A DNA stretch of 8,828 nt from Acidimicrobiales bacterium (GCA_027451785.1 DAIDIS010000141.1:1-8828), one strand, 5' to 3'; shown: positions 1 to 6,484, counted from the stretch's first letter. The notes: generated by a model from the letters alone, not told the origin. Numbers and translations: made by a program.

Positions 1-2
1 TC

Positions 3-698
3 TGCCGGGGGGACCTCACCAGGGTCCTTGAGGTTGCTGAAGGCCCGTTGATGGAGGTGGAGAGGTTTGAAGAGGAGTTGCCCAGAAGGGCGGGCCACGG
101 CATCTGGGCACCGGAGCGCACGGACGCGCCTTTCCCTGAAGAGGTGCTGTCTCATATTCGCCAGACGGTCGAGTTAATAGTGAAGCGCGCTGCCGACAAG
201 AGTAACCAGTGGATAGCATTGGGAGCGGTCGAGCCGATCTGGGGCGAGATTCAAAGGCGACTTCCTGCCAATGTCCTAGAGCTTGTCGTCGGGAATTTCG
301 ACATCGACGTTGGAAGTGCTACTCCGGCAGAGGTGGCCCTAAGAGTCAAGCCTTACGTGGATGCGGCGCAGGAAAGGCGGGCGCAGGATGCACTCGAAAA
401 GCTTGGAAAGGCGGGGGAGTTTGGGCTTCCGGCAACCTTGGGGGCACTTTTTGAAAAGCGGGTTCGCACTTTGCTCATTCATCAAGGATTGGAGTACGCG
501 GGCAATGTCTGTCCAAGTTGTGACTACGCAGCGATCAGTGAAGTAAACGTCTGTCCTATCGATGGCGAGGCGATGAACCCGGTCGGCAACATTGTCGAGT
601 GGGCGGTGTCAAAGGCCTATGGGCAGGACGCAGAAGTTATGGCCATTGTGGGCGGCCTCGAAAAGTACGAGGGCATAGGAGCGCTCGTCAGGTTCTAG
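3..698 (+). CDS. eRF1-like (baeRF / Vms1-type) protein, C-terminal part, truncated by the window edge
   Basis: Bacterial homologues of archaeal/eukaryotic release factor 1 (baeRF families, often annotated Vms1/Ankzf1-type peptidyl-tRNA hydrolase) are thought to act on ribosome-bound peptidyl-tRNA. Seen: a middle domain around VVGNFDIDVG (80-89, counting from TTG at 48), a helical stretch, then RVRTLLIHQG (138-147), a zinc-ribbon-like insert with Cys155, Cys158 and Cys169, and the family-type ending GIGALVRF. The fourth metal-ligand position is Asp172 (CPID) rather than Cys. The frame is open to the window edge with no ATG or GTG upstream, and the upstream residues look coding, so the N-terminal domain probably lies outside. 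TTG 48 or ATG 51, with a weak GAAGG before them, could instead start a short form. The gene converges on the 84-aa gene, 52 bases from stop to stop. The family call rests on recognition of the C-terminal pattern; the function in this organism is inferred. Confidence 0.72.
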   Translation, partial: CRGDLTRVLEVAEGPLMEVERFEEELPRRAGHGIWAPERTDAPFPEEVLSHIRQTVELIVKRAADKSNQWIALGAVEPIWGEIQRRLPANVLELVVGNFDIDVGSATPAEVALRVKPYVDAAQERRAQDALEKLGKAGEFGLPATLGALFEKRVRTLLIHQGLEYAGNVCPSCDYAAISEVNVCPIDGEAMNPVGNIVEWAVSKAYGQDAEVMAIVGGLEKYEGIGALVRF

Positions 699-700
699 CC

Positions 701-794
701 CAGCCTCCCGGGTGCACCCTCTCGGCCTCTCGGCCATGAGTTCCCTGGAGTCAGCCTCCGGGGTGGGCCCTCTCGGCCATGAGTTCCCTGGACG
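701..794. repeat. Two-copy tandem repeat (43-nt unit) at a convergent gene junction
   Basis: Copy A is 701-751 and copy B is 752-794. Outside an 8-nt insertion they match at 38 of 41 aligned bases, including an exact 15-nt core CATGAGTTCCCTGGA. Copy A carries an extra CTCTCGGC, itself a tandem duplication of the neighbouring CTCTCGGC. Copy B encodes the last residues of the minus-strand 84-aa protein. Copy A is noncoding and fills the gap to the eRF1-like stop at 698. The stop codon of the 84-aa gene (751-753) spans the junction between the copies. Confidence 0.9.
743..763. terminator. Hairpin between convergent genes, possible bidirectional terminator
   Basis: CCCTGGAG (743-750) pairs with CTCCGGGG (756-763) over eight positions with one T-G wobble, around the loop TCAGC. 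The stop codon of the minus-strand 84-aa gene lies in the loop. Neither side has a T-tract, so an intrinsic terminator is only a guess based on its place between two convergent stops. Confidence 0.3.
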
Positions 795-1005
795 GGAGAA
801 GAACCGTACCGTGTTCGTCAATCGAAAGCTCAAGTACGCTCCGCAATGCGTGGGCGGCGTCGCTCAGCCTATCCCGCCGAGCTTTGAGTACTCTTCGGTA
901 TGCGGCATTGTCGGTGCCTGCGATCTCTTCGCTTAGATCCCTCAGGGAACCCTCTAAGAGAGTGTTGATGTCCTCTACTTGCTCTTTTGTAAGTTGAATG
1001 TTCAT
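751..1005 (-). CDS. Small conserved helical protein, 84 aa, function unknown
   Basis: The protein starts MNIQLTKEQVEDINTLL and continues with charged helical segments, including EEIAGTDNAAYRRVLKARRD. This resembles small actinobacterial proteins of unknown function in which a DL..EI..TD...[FY]R..L..R pattern precedes a second helix. It has no signal peptide or membrane segment. The ATG at 1005 is well supported by AAAGGAG five bases upstream. It follows ppsA by 88 bases on the same strand and could be cotranscribed with it. The last residues, SRELMAERAHPGG, fall inside a tandem DNA repeat and look unlike the helical body, so the tail is probably a recent product of the duplication. I do not recognise a function. 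Confidence 0.8.
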   Translation of the reverse strand: MNIQLTKEQVEDINTLLEGSLRDLSEEIAGTDNAAYRRVLKARRDRLSDAAHALRSVLELSIDEHGTVLLPSRELMAERAHPGG

Positions 1006-1010
1006 TGCTT

Positions 1011-1017
1011 CTCCTTT
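1011..1017 (-). promoter_or_regulatory. Shine-Dalgarno site for the 84-aa gene
   Basis: On the minus strand AAAGGAG lies five bases before the ATG at 1005. This strong site fixes the start and supports a real gene despite its small size. Confidence 0.75.
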
Positions 1018-1054
1018 CGGGTTATCCGAGCCATTCGCATCGTCTCATTTGGTT

Positions 1055-1072
1055 GTCGCCGGTTCCGGCGAT
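1055..1072. other. GC-rich inverted repeat between ppsA and the 84-aa gene
   Basis: TCGCCGG (1056-1062) and CCGGCGA (1065-1071) form a perfect seven-base inverted repeat around TT, with a possible G-T closing pair. It sits in the 88-base spacer after the ppsA stop. No T-tract follows on either strand, so it may be an RNA processing or pausing structure, a weak terminator, or nothing. Confidence 0.35.
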
Positions 1073-1093
1073 CACGATGCCTTGTCCTTATCT

Positions 1094-3502
1094 TCACGGG
1101 TCTTGGCGCGGCGACCGGCCGAGCTCTTGCTCTATTCCTAGGACTGCCCGGGTAGTGGAGAGCACCGAATCGGGATTCAGGCTCATGGAGTCGATCCCGA
1201 TCTCGACCAAGTAGGCTGCCATGTCCGGGTAGTCGGATGGGGCTTGGCCGCATAGCCCCGAGTGAATTCCGTTCCTCTCGCAACCTTCCACGGCAAGCCG
1301 GATCATTTCCTTTACGCCGTCGTCCCTTTCGTCGTAGTCGAAGGCGACGACCTCGGAATCCCGGTCGACCCCTAAAGTCAGCTGGGTCAGGTCGTTGGAG
1401 CCGATTGAGAATCCGTCAAAGAGCGCAGCGAAGCGGTCAATCAAGATCACATTGTTCGGGATCTCGCACATTGCGTATACCTTCAGGCCGTTTTGGCCCC
1501 TACGGAGACCAAGCTCTTCCATCCTTGCGAGAACCCTCGTCGCCTCCTCCACCCTCCTGACGAAGGGGAGCATGAGAATTACGTTGTCCAGGCCCATTTC
1601 ATCTCGGACCCTCTTCATAGCGGCACACTCAAGCGCAAAGCCTTCCGAGTAGGCAGGGTGGTCGTATCTCGATGCCCCACGGAAGCCGAGCATCGGGTTG
1701 TCCTCTTCGGGCTCAAACCCGCGGCCCCCTAGGAGGCTCGCGTACTCGTTCGTCTTGAAGTCTGACATCCTGACGACAACCGGCTTAGGCCAAAAAGCCG
1801 CCGCTATGGTCCCGATACCTTCCGATAGGCGTTGAACGAAAAATGAAGCACCGTCGGCATATCCCTCGGTCAGCTTCGTGATCTCGCGCCGAGCGTCTTG
1901 GTTTGCGACTCTTTCAGGGTGCAACAGTGCCATTGGGTGAGCCTTTATCGAATTGGTGATGATGAACTCCATGCGGGCAAGGCCGACGCCATCGTTCGGA
2001 AGGAAGGATGTTTGGAATGCTCTGTCGGGGTCCCCAAGGTTGACCATGATCTTGGTAGCGGGCTTGGCAATCTCGGATAGCTCGGTGGTTTCGGTGTGAA
2101 AGCCGACCCTTCCTCGGTAAACCTTTCCCGTTTCTCCTTCTGCGCACGAGACGGTGAGGTCCATGCCTCCCGACAAGGTTGAGGTGGCGTTCCCGGTTCC
2201 GACCACTGCGGGTACACCGAGTTCGCGTGCGACGATGGCGGCGTGACAGGTACGGCCCCCACGGTTGGTCACAATGGCGGCAGCTTCCTTCATCACCGGT
2301 TCCCAATCAGGCGTGGTCGTGTCTGTTATCAACACCTCTCCCGGCCGGAACTCGGAGAGCTGTGCCAGATTCTCGATTATGTGCGCGCTTCCGTGAGCGA
2401 TCTTGTCGCCGACGGCACGACCCTCCGCCAAGACGTCCGACCTTGAGTCCAATACATAGGTCTCAATGACTGAGGCCGACCTATGTGAAGCTACGGTTTC
2501 CGGCCTGGCCTGGACAATGTAGATCTGACCGTCGATTCCGTCCTTGGCCCACTCAATGTCCATCGGTCGTCCATAGTGCCGCTCTATCGTCATGGCGGCC
2601 CCTGCAAGCTTCAAGACGTCCTCATCGGAAAGGCAAAAACGCGACCTCTCCGCAACAGGTGTCCGGACGTTATGGGTATCGTGCAGCACCCCGCCTTCGG
2701 AAAGCACCATCTTTACTGCCTTGCGTCCAATTCGCCTACGCAGGACCGCCCTGTACCCGGCATCATAGGTCGGCTTGTGGACATAGAACTCGTCTGGGTC
2801 TATAGCTCCCTGGACGATATTTTCTCCCATTCCCCAAGATCCCGAAATGAGCACAACGTCTGAGAAGCCCGATTCCGTGTCCAGTGTGAAGGCAACCCCA
2901 GACGAGGAGATATCGGAGCGCACCATTTTCATGATGCCGATTGACAGCGCAATCTTGAAGTGATCGAACCCTTGGTCGACTCGGTAGTGGATCGCACGAT
3001 CGGTGAATAGGCTCGCATAGCACCGCCTACATGCATCCAAGAGATGGTCTCCGCCCCGAACATTCAAGAAGGTCTCCTGTGCCCCGGCAAAGCTGGCTGA
3101 CGGGAGATCCTCCGCTGTAGCCGAAGAGCGGACCGCCAAACTGACATCGTCGCCGTACTCAGCCCGCAGCTTACGGTAGCCAGAGATGATTTCAGAGGAT
3201 ATCTCCTCCGGAATTCCGGCTCCGTAGACGATCTCGCGTGCCCGGCGTGCCCGCTTGTGCAGGTCTGTCACGTCATTTACATCCAACCCTTCCAGCGCGC
3301 TCCGAAGGGCGTCGTTTGCTCCCGCCGAATCCAGCATGTGGAAGTAAGCCTCTGCGGTGGTGGCGAAGCCGTTTGGCACGTAGATGCCTTGAGCGGAGAG
3401 CCTTGAGTACATCTCCCCGAGCGAGGCGTTCTTGCCCCCGACTACCTCAACGTCGCTCATCCCTATTGAGTCGAAGAATCTTGTGTAGCGGTTCTCGGTC
3501 AC
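1094..3502 (-). CDS. ppsA: Phosphoenolpyruvate synthase (pyruvate, water dikinase), 802 aa
   Basis: A cytosolic gluconeogenic enzyme that converts pyruvate, ATP and water to PEP, AMP and phosphate (EC 2.7.9.2). All three family modules are present. The N-terminal nucleotide-binding domain has VGGKNASLGEM (21-31), AVRSSATAEDLPSASFAG (123-140) and YIVQARPET (328-336). The swivelling phosphohistidine domain has GGRTCHAAIVARELGVPA, with the catalytic His at 420 and Thr418, the position corresponding to the regulatory threonine of E. coli PpsA. The C-terminal PEP/pyruvate barrel has MSDFKTNEY (579-587), NPMLGFRGASRY (602-613), SIGSNDLTQLTLGVDRDS (699-716) and SGLCGQAPSD, with the catalytic Cys at 751. 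Length is close to the 792 aa of E. coli PpsA. The start is GTG, with GAGGAGG seven bases upstream. No PpsR-type regulatory kinase gene is visible in the window. Rifampin phosphotransferase is unlikely because the complete C-terminal barrel is present. Confidence 0.96.
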   Translation of the reverse strand: MTENRYTRFFDSIGMSDVEVVGGKNASLGEMYSRLSAQGIYVPNGFATTAEAYFHMLDSAGANDALRSALEGLDVNDVTDLHKRARRAREIVYGAGIPEEISSEIISGYRKLRAEYGDDVSLAVRSSATAEDLPSASFAGAQETFLNVRGGDHLLDACRRCYASLFTDRAIHYRVDQGFDHFKIALSIGIMKMVRSDISSSGVAFTLDTESGFSDVVLISGSWGMGENIVQGAIDPDEFYVHKPTYDAGYRAVLRRRIGRKAVKMVLSEGGVLHDTHNVRTPVAERSRFCLSDEDVLKLAGAAMTIERHYGRPMDIEWAKDGIDGQIYIVQARPETVASHRSASVIETYVLDSRSDVLAEGRAVGDKIAHGSAHIIENLAQLSEFRPGEVLITDTTTPDWEPVMKEAAAIVTNRGGRTCHAAIVARELGVPAVVGTGNATSTLSGGMDLTVSCAEGETGKVYRGRVGFHTETTELSEIAKPATKIMVNLGDPDRAFQTSFLPNDGVGLARMEFIITNSIKAHPMALLHPERVANQDARREITKLTEGYADGASFFVQRLSEGIGTIAAAFWPKPVVVRMSDFKTNEYASLLGGRGFEPEEDNPMLGFRGASRYDHPAYSEGFALECAAMKRVRDEMGLDNVILMLPFVRRVEEATRVLARMEELGLRRGQNGLKVYAMCEIPNNVILIDRFAALFDGFSIGSNDLTQLTLGVDRDSEVVAFDYDERDDGVKEMIRLAVEGCERNGIHSGLCGQAPSDYPDMAAYLVEIGIDSMSLNPDSVLSTTRAVLGIEQELGRSPRQDP

Positions 3503-3509
3503 GACACGA

Positions 3510-3516
3510 CCTCCTC
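3510..3516 (-). promoter_or_regulatory. Strong Shine-Dalgarno for ppsA
   Basis: On the minus strand GAGGAGG lies seven bases before the GTG at 3502. It decides for this GTG and predicts efficient translation. Confidence 0.8.
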
Positions 3517-3582
3517 GGAATCATCGCAGTTACGCGAAGCCCCATGTTCCATGTTTGTATCGAAGCCACTCGATTGGGTAGG

Positions 3583-3617
3583 GAAGATGGTCCCGAGGCC
3601 GGCGAAGATGGTCCCGA
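3583..3617. repeat. Short tandem repeat upstream of ppsA
   Basis: GAAGATGGTCCCGA occurs exactly at 3583-3596 and 3604-3617, a period of 21. It lies about 80-115 bases above the ppsA start, in the 219-base gap between ppsA and the repeat-protein gene. It could be a duplicated binding site or slippage debris. Confidence 0.75.
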
Positions 3618-3628
3618 AGATTGTAGGG

Positions 3629-3656
3629 CGGCAAGCACTGCGCCTTATTGCTGCCG
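3629..3656. terminator. Bulged stem-loop downstream of the repeat-protein gene, possible terminator
   Basis: CGGCA-A-GCA (3629-3637) pairs with TGC-TGCCG (3649-3656), eight pairs with one bulged A and an 11-base loop. It lies about 65 bases past the stop of the secreted repeat protein. There is no T-tract on the minus strand, so termination is a weak inference. Confidence 0.25.
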
Positions 3657-3672
3657 GAATTCGGGGTCGCGC

Positions 3673-3764
3673 CTAAGTAACCCCGGTTGTGATCACCGAA
3701 GTGTGGGAGCCGGTGACTCGACTAAGTACCCCCGGTTGTGATCACCGAAGTGTAGGAGCCGGTG
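3673..3764. repeat. Two-copy direct repeat (43 nt, period 49) spanning the 3' end of the repeat-protein gene
   Basis: Copies at 3673-3715 and 3722-3764 match at 41 of 43 bases, separated by ACTCGA. The right copy encodes the last 13 residues and stop codon of the minus-strand secreted protein. The left copy lies just downstream and is noncoding. Each copy contains the 8-bp palindrome GTGATCAC, and TCACCG can pair with CGGTGA in the left copy (five pairs in the right). Confidence 0.9.
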
Positions 3765-4990
3765 CCGCCCGGTTGGGAGGGGTCTGCGTATGTGTAGGTG
3801 ATCGTCGAGAACTCGTAGCCGCTCGATGTAAGAACTGGGTAGGCGAGGGAGACCATTGCGCTGCGCTGTATGAAGGTGCCGCCGGCACAGGTCGGTTGAC
3901 AGTTGTTTAGCATGAAGCTTCCGTACCCCACCGCTCCCGACGTGTCCCACGAAGACCATGACAGGTTTGACAGGTAGGCATTGCCATCTCCGCAAGCAAG
4001 CACAATCTCCGAAGGCTCGACTTGAGCTTGCGGGTTCGCCATGTCGCAGTCCCCAATGACCTTCGGGTAAGCGGTAGGCGAAGGTATGGGGAATATGGTC
4101 GGGACGACCCAGTAACCTGCTCCGGTATTGGTAGCCGCGATTGCGACTACTGGATCGGCAACTGTGGCTGTTGCATCAGAGCCGTGAAACGTTGCGTCGC
4201 CGAACGCGAAAATTCCGCCGTCGGAGGCGACCATCCAATAACCCTTTCCGTCCTGTGTCGCGGCAATTCCGGAAATCGGTTGGTTTAGAGGGATTCCTCC
4301 CATGGAGCCATAGAAGGTAGCGTCGCCGAAAGCGAAAATCCCGCCGTCCGAGGCGACTATCCAATAGCCATTGCCGTCGATGGTAGGAGCGATACCCACT
4401 ATCGGCTTGTTCAGAAATTGGCCTCCCATAGAGCCGTAGAAGCGCGCGTCGCCGAATGCGAAGACTCCGCCATCGGACGCGACCAGCCAATACCCTTTCC
4501 CATCGGGAGTTGAAGCAATCCCGACTACTGGTGCATTGATGAATGCCCCGGCGTCTCCTTGAAACGTAGCGTCTCCGTAGTCGCTTACAAGTCCCTGAGG
4601 AGTGACAACCCAATACCCATTCCCATCCGGGGTCGATGCGATCGCAGACACTGAAGAGGTGGGCCCAATCTTCGAAGCCGAGCCAAAAGATATCGCGTCA
4701 CCGTATGCGAAGACTTCCCCATCGGCCGTGACGAGCCAGTATCCCTTATGGTCGGGTGTCGCCGAAACGCCCACTATCGGTCCGCCGAGCTGAGACCCCG
4801 AAGGTGATCCCAAGGAGGTCGCGTCGCCGAAATTCTCAATCGCCGAATAGCCTGAATGGCCGGTCACGGCTTTGGAAATGGTGCCCGGTTGGTACGTACC
4901 GAAAGCCTTTTCCGGGGTTGAAGCAACCGCTGTAAACATTGCTAGACACAATGCCGAACCTGCAAGAATGCCGATCTGAGATTTCCGCAC
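3722..4990 (-). CDS. Secreted protein with six GYW/FGDA repeats and a cysteine-containing C-terminal module, 422 aa
   Basis: Residues 1-31 read as an export signal: charged N-terminus MRKSQ, hydrophobic core ILAGSALCLAMFTAVAS, then a polar region. Residues about 54-296 hold six repeats of 41-42 residues with the pattern xDGxGYW-[VILM]-VxxDGGxFAFGDAxFxGS; GYW recurs at about 83, 125, 166, 208, 250 and 292. These repeats are common in secreted proteins of Acidimicrobiales and relatives and probably fold as a beta-propeller or solenoid. The C-terminal part (about 312-422) has Cys315, Cys333, Cys364 and Cys368 around EPSEIVLACGDGNAYL and SWSSWDTSGAVGYGSF, resembling a module seen in small secreted actinobacterial proteins. 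An extracellular or wall-associated role is inferred; no enzyme motif is seen. GTG at 4990 is preferred because GGAGG precedes it and it begins a proper signal peptide. ATG at 5035 would add 15 residues and has no ribosome site. Confidence 0.85.
   Translation of the reverse strand: MRKSQIGILAGSALCLAMFTAVASTPEKAFGTYQPGTISKAVTGHSGYSAIENFGDATSLGSPSGSQLGGPIVGVSATPDHKGYWLVTADGEVFAYGDAISFGSASKIGPTSSVSAIASTPDGNGYWVVTPQGLVSDYGDATFQGDAGAFINAPVVGIASTPDGKGYWLVASDGGVFAFGDARFYGSMGGQFLNKPIVGIAPTIDGNGYWIVASDGGIFAFGDATFYGSMGGIPLNQPISGIAATQDGKGYWMVASDGGIFAFGDATFHGSDATATVADPVVAIAATNTGAGYWVVPTIFPIPSPTAYPKVIGDCDMANPQAQVEPSEIVLACGDGNAYLSNLSWSSWDTSGAVGYGSFMLNNCQPTCAGGTFIQRSAMVSLAYPVLTSSGYEFSTITYTYADPSQPGGTGSYTSVITTGGT
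4103..4831 (-). repeat. Coding repeat array of about 126-bp units in the secreted protein gene
   Basis: Six in-frame units of 41-42 codons each carry GYW and FGDA/YGDA. The fourth and fifth GYW units, toward the 3' end, are nearly identical in protein (GDATFYGSMGG, VASDGGIFAFGDATF) and similar in DNA, which suggests recent unit duplication. Outer units, such as the second with VTPQGLVSDYGDA, have diverged. Confidence 0.85.
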
Positions 4991-4994
4991 GTCG

Positions 4995-4999
4995 CCTCC
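4995..4999 (-). promoter_or_regulatory. Shine-Dalgarno for the secreted repeat protein
   Basis: GGAGG on the minus strand lies four bases before the GTG at 4990. Spacing is slightly short, but it is the only credible site near the signal peptide and favours GTG 4990 over ATG 5035. Confidence 0.55.
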
Positions 5000-5049
5000 A
5001 GACACTTGGAAGTTGCCACCGATCCAGTGACTCATTGGGCCGGAACTGA

Positions 5050-5055
5050 ATCATA
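5050..5055 (-). promoter_or_regulatory. Candidate -10 element for the secreted repeat protein
   Basis: TATGAT on the minus strand, in the AT-rich patch GGTTATATGATTCAG, matches the -10 consensus at five of six bases. No convincing -35 hexamer is seen at the usual distance. It would give a leader of about 50 bases to GTG 4990 and would leave ATG 5035 almost without a leader. Confidence 0.3.
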
Positions 5056-5072
5056 TAACCGTTCCACACCCG

Positions 5073-5125
5073 GGCGCGAAAGGAGCGCCCCTTGCCGCAG
5101 TGGCGGTGCCGGAGCGCTCCCTTTC
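5073..5125. terminator. Extended stem-loop cluster after the lipase gene, probable terminator
   Basis: GAAAGGAGCGC (5078-5088) pairs with GCGCTC-C-CTTTC (5114-5125) with one bulged base, and CCGC/GCGG can pair inside the loop. An alternative left hairpin is GGGCGC/GCGCCC (5073-5089), and GGAGCGCTCC (5111-5120) is a perfect palindrome. The cluster lies 30 bases past the lipase stop and before the next minus-strand gene, as expected for a terminator. There is no T-tract, which is common for actinobacterial terminators. The competing folds could also be a switch, but nothing else supports that. Confidence 0.45.
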
Positions 5126-5154
5126 TGAGTGGAATATCAGCTAGGTGGGTGTTG

Positions 5155-6420
5155 TCAGCAGGTTGAGGTTGGCTTTTGGCCGGCGAAGCTTGCCTTCAAG
5201 AAGGAAAGCGAGCCACTCTCCCCGGCGGCAATCTCGGATACGTGTCCCTGGCCGGCATTTCGCACTTCCTCCACCTTGGCTCCCAATGTGCACCAATTCG
5301 AAACCAAGGTGTTGTCCTGTGTGACGGGGACAATCTTGTCGGCATCTCCGTGGTAGTCATAGATCGGAGCGGAGGTGGGGACCGCCTGGCCTAGCGTGTC
5401 CTCCTTCAGGACCGCCGCGATCGACGGAACTGCGAAGGGGTTGGGGACGGTCGAGTAATCGGCGATCTTCTTGAATGGGAACATCAACAGGATGTCCGGA
5501 AGGCACTTACCGGCAACCTGGGTCTCGGCAAGTTGCCCTTTGGCGTTCAGAATGCTTGTCAGATTGGCGATTGGGAAGTCCTGGTTGATTCCCCACGAGG
5601 CTGCGAACTCGAATCCCGAGAAGAGAGTCCCGTCGATGTATTGTCCGACGGCTTCCGGGTCAGCGGGGGTGCCCCCCATGGAGACACCTGCGATGTGAAG
5701 CTCCGGAGCATAGGTTGGCTGGAGCTGAGCGGCCCAGCCTGTGGCTTGAGCCCCGCCCGAGTATCCATCGAGAGCCCATTGCGTCGAAGTGCTCAGTCCA
5801 CCGGTCGTGAAGGAGTCGGCCGCGCGAATCCCATCGAGGACCGCATGTCCGGCCTGTGGCCCAGCCATCCAAGCCGAGTTCGGGCCTTCATAGTCTGGAT
5901 CGGTCACGGCCCAGCCATAGCCCAGCATCGTGCCGAGATCTAAGTCGTACCCGGATCCCTTGGACTTGGCCATAACGTACGAAGGTGCGCACTGCGTTCC
6001 AGTAGAGTCCTCAGGGCCTTGGTAGGAGACGGCCGGCCGGGAGCCTGCCCCGGTCCAAGCGGCGTTCGGAACGATGAGGGTGGTGACGGTCAACTCGGGA
6101 TTGCCGAGTGAGTTCTCCGACTTGTAGGAAATCTGCCAAGCGTGCGACGGAACCGAAAGATTGAGGGTCACTGGCCTGGAGGCGACGATTTGTCCCGGCT
6201 GAAGGGATGCGATGTTGGCGGGAGCGGTATAGAACGGGTCCTGGGCGGGAACTACCGAGCCCGGAAGGGTTCCGGAAGCATTTGCGGGAGTAGCAAGAGG
6301 TAGGGCCACTGCTGTCGCCAGGGCCAGTGCACCCGCAGCAGGAACCAATGCGAATCGCAGGCGATGGGCTAAGCGGCCCGCCCTTCTGCCTTGCCGTCCG
6401 ATGGAAATGTTGTCTTTCAC
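5155..6420 (-). CDS. Secreted lipase/esterase of the secretory lipase (alpha/beta-hydrolase) family, 421 aa
   Basis: Predicted extracellular hydrolase of lipid or other ester substrates, similar in layout to secretory lipases (LIP family) found in actinobacteria and fungi. The signal peptide has a long Arg-rich N-region, a hydrophobic core FALVPAAGALALATAVALPL and a probable cleavage site after ANA (residue 48). The nucleophile motif is GYSGGAQATGWAAQL with Ser221. The acid is probably Asp359 in YHGDADKIVP and the histidine His393 in GQGHVSE, giving a complete triad in order. Cys144, 306, 377 and 421 could form disulfides. GTG 6420 is preferred: it has a purine-rich ribosome site and opens the signal peptide, whereas the frame's TTG at 6483 would add 21 unusual residues. 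It lies 247 bases downstream of the double TetR gene on the same strand, which may control it. The substrate is not predictable from sequence. Confidence 0.87.
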   Translation of the reverse strand: MKDNISIGRQGRRAGRLAHRLRFALVPAAGALALATAVALPLATPANASGTLPGSVVPAQDPFYTAPANIASLQPGQIVASRPVTLNLSVPSHAWQISYKSENSLGNPELTVTTLIVPNAAWTGAGSRPAVSYQGPEDSTGTQCAPSYVMAKSKGSGYDLDLGTMLGYGWAVTDPDYEGPNSAWMAGPQAGHAVLDGIRAADSFTTGGLSTSTQWALDGYSGGAQATGWAAQLQPTYAPELHIAGVSMGGTPADPEAVGQYIDGTLFSGFEFAASWGINQDFPIANLTSILNAKGQLAETQVAGKCLPDILLMFPFKKIADYSTVPNPFAVPSIAAVLKEDTLGQAVPTSAPIYDYHGDADKIVPVTQDNTLVSNWCTLGAKVEEVRNAGQGHVSEIAAGESGSLSFLKASFAGQKPTSTC

Positions 6421-6426
6421 AAGTCG

Positions 6427-6435
6427 TCCCTTCCC
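6427..6435 (-). promoter_or_regulatory. Shine-Dalgarno for the lipase
   Basis: GGGAAGGGA on the minus strand lies about six bases before the GTG at 6420. It decides for this start over the upstream in-frame TTG at 6483. Confidence 0.6.
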
Positions 6436-6460
6436 GTTGGTGCCGATTGAATAAAGATCG

Positions 6461-6484
6461 CGTGAAACACGACAAGTTGTCAAC
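6461..6484. promoter_or_regulatory. Cluster of small palindromes and a TTGACA hexamer upstream of the lipase
   Basis: CGTGAAACACG (6461-6471) and GACAAGTTGTC (6471-6481) are adjacent perfect inverted repeats, and GTTGTCAAC (6476-6484) overlaps the second. Minus-strand TTGACA (6483-6478) matches the -35 consensus exactly, although no good -10 follows at 17-18 bases. This looks like an operator-promoter region for the lipase, possibly bound by the double TetR protein. Confidence 0.35.

Noticed and set aside
48..698. Complete 216-aa gene starting at TTG 48
   Set aside because: The frame is open to the window edge and the missing N-terminal domain suggests truncation by the window, although a short form cannot be excluded.
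701..794. CRISPR-like array
   Set aside because: Only two abutting copies without spacers; the same holds for 3673-3764. No cas gene is present.
1002..1283. Minus-strand open frame (93 codons) over the ppsA 3' end
   Set aside because: It lies in another frame of conserved ppsA sequence and is rich in Arg and Pro, as expected of a shadow frame.
3238..3741. Plus-strand open frame (167 codons) over the ppsA 5' end
   Set aside because: Antisense to conserved ppsA codons and Arg/Ser-rich, as expected for a shadow frame in GC-rich DNA.
4991..5035. Upstream ATG start for the secreted repeat protein
   Set aside because: No ribosome site precedes it, and it would put 15 residues before a normal signal-peptide start.
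6421..6483. Upstream TTG start for the lipase
   Set aside because: It would add 21 residues before the signal peptide, has no ribosome site, and overlaps the promoter-like palindromes.
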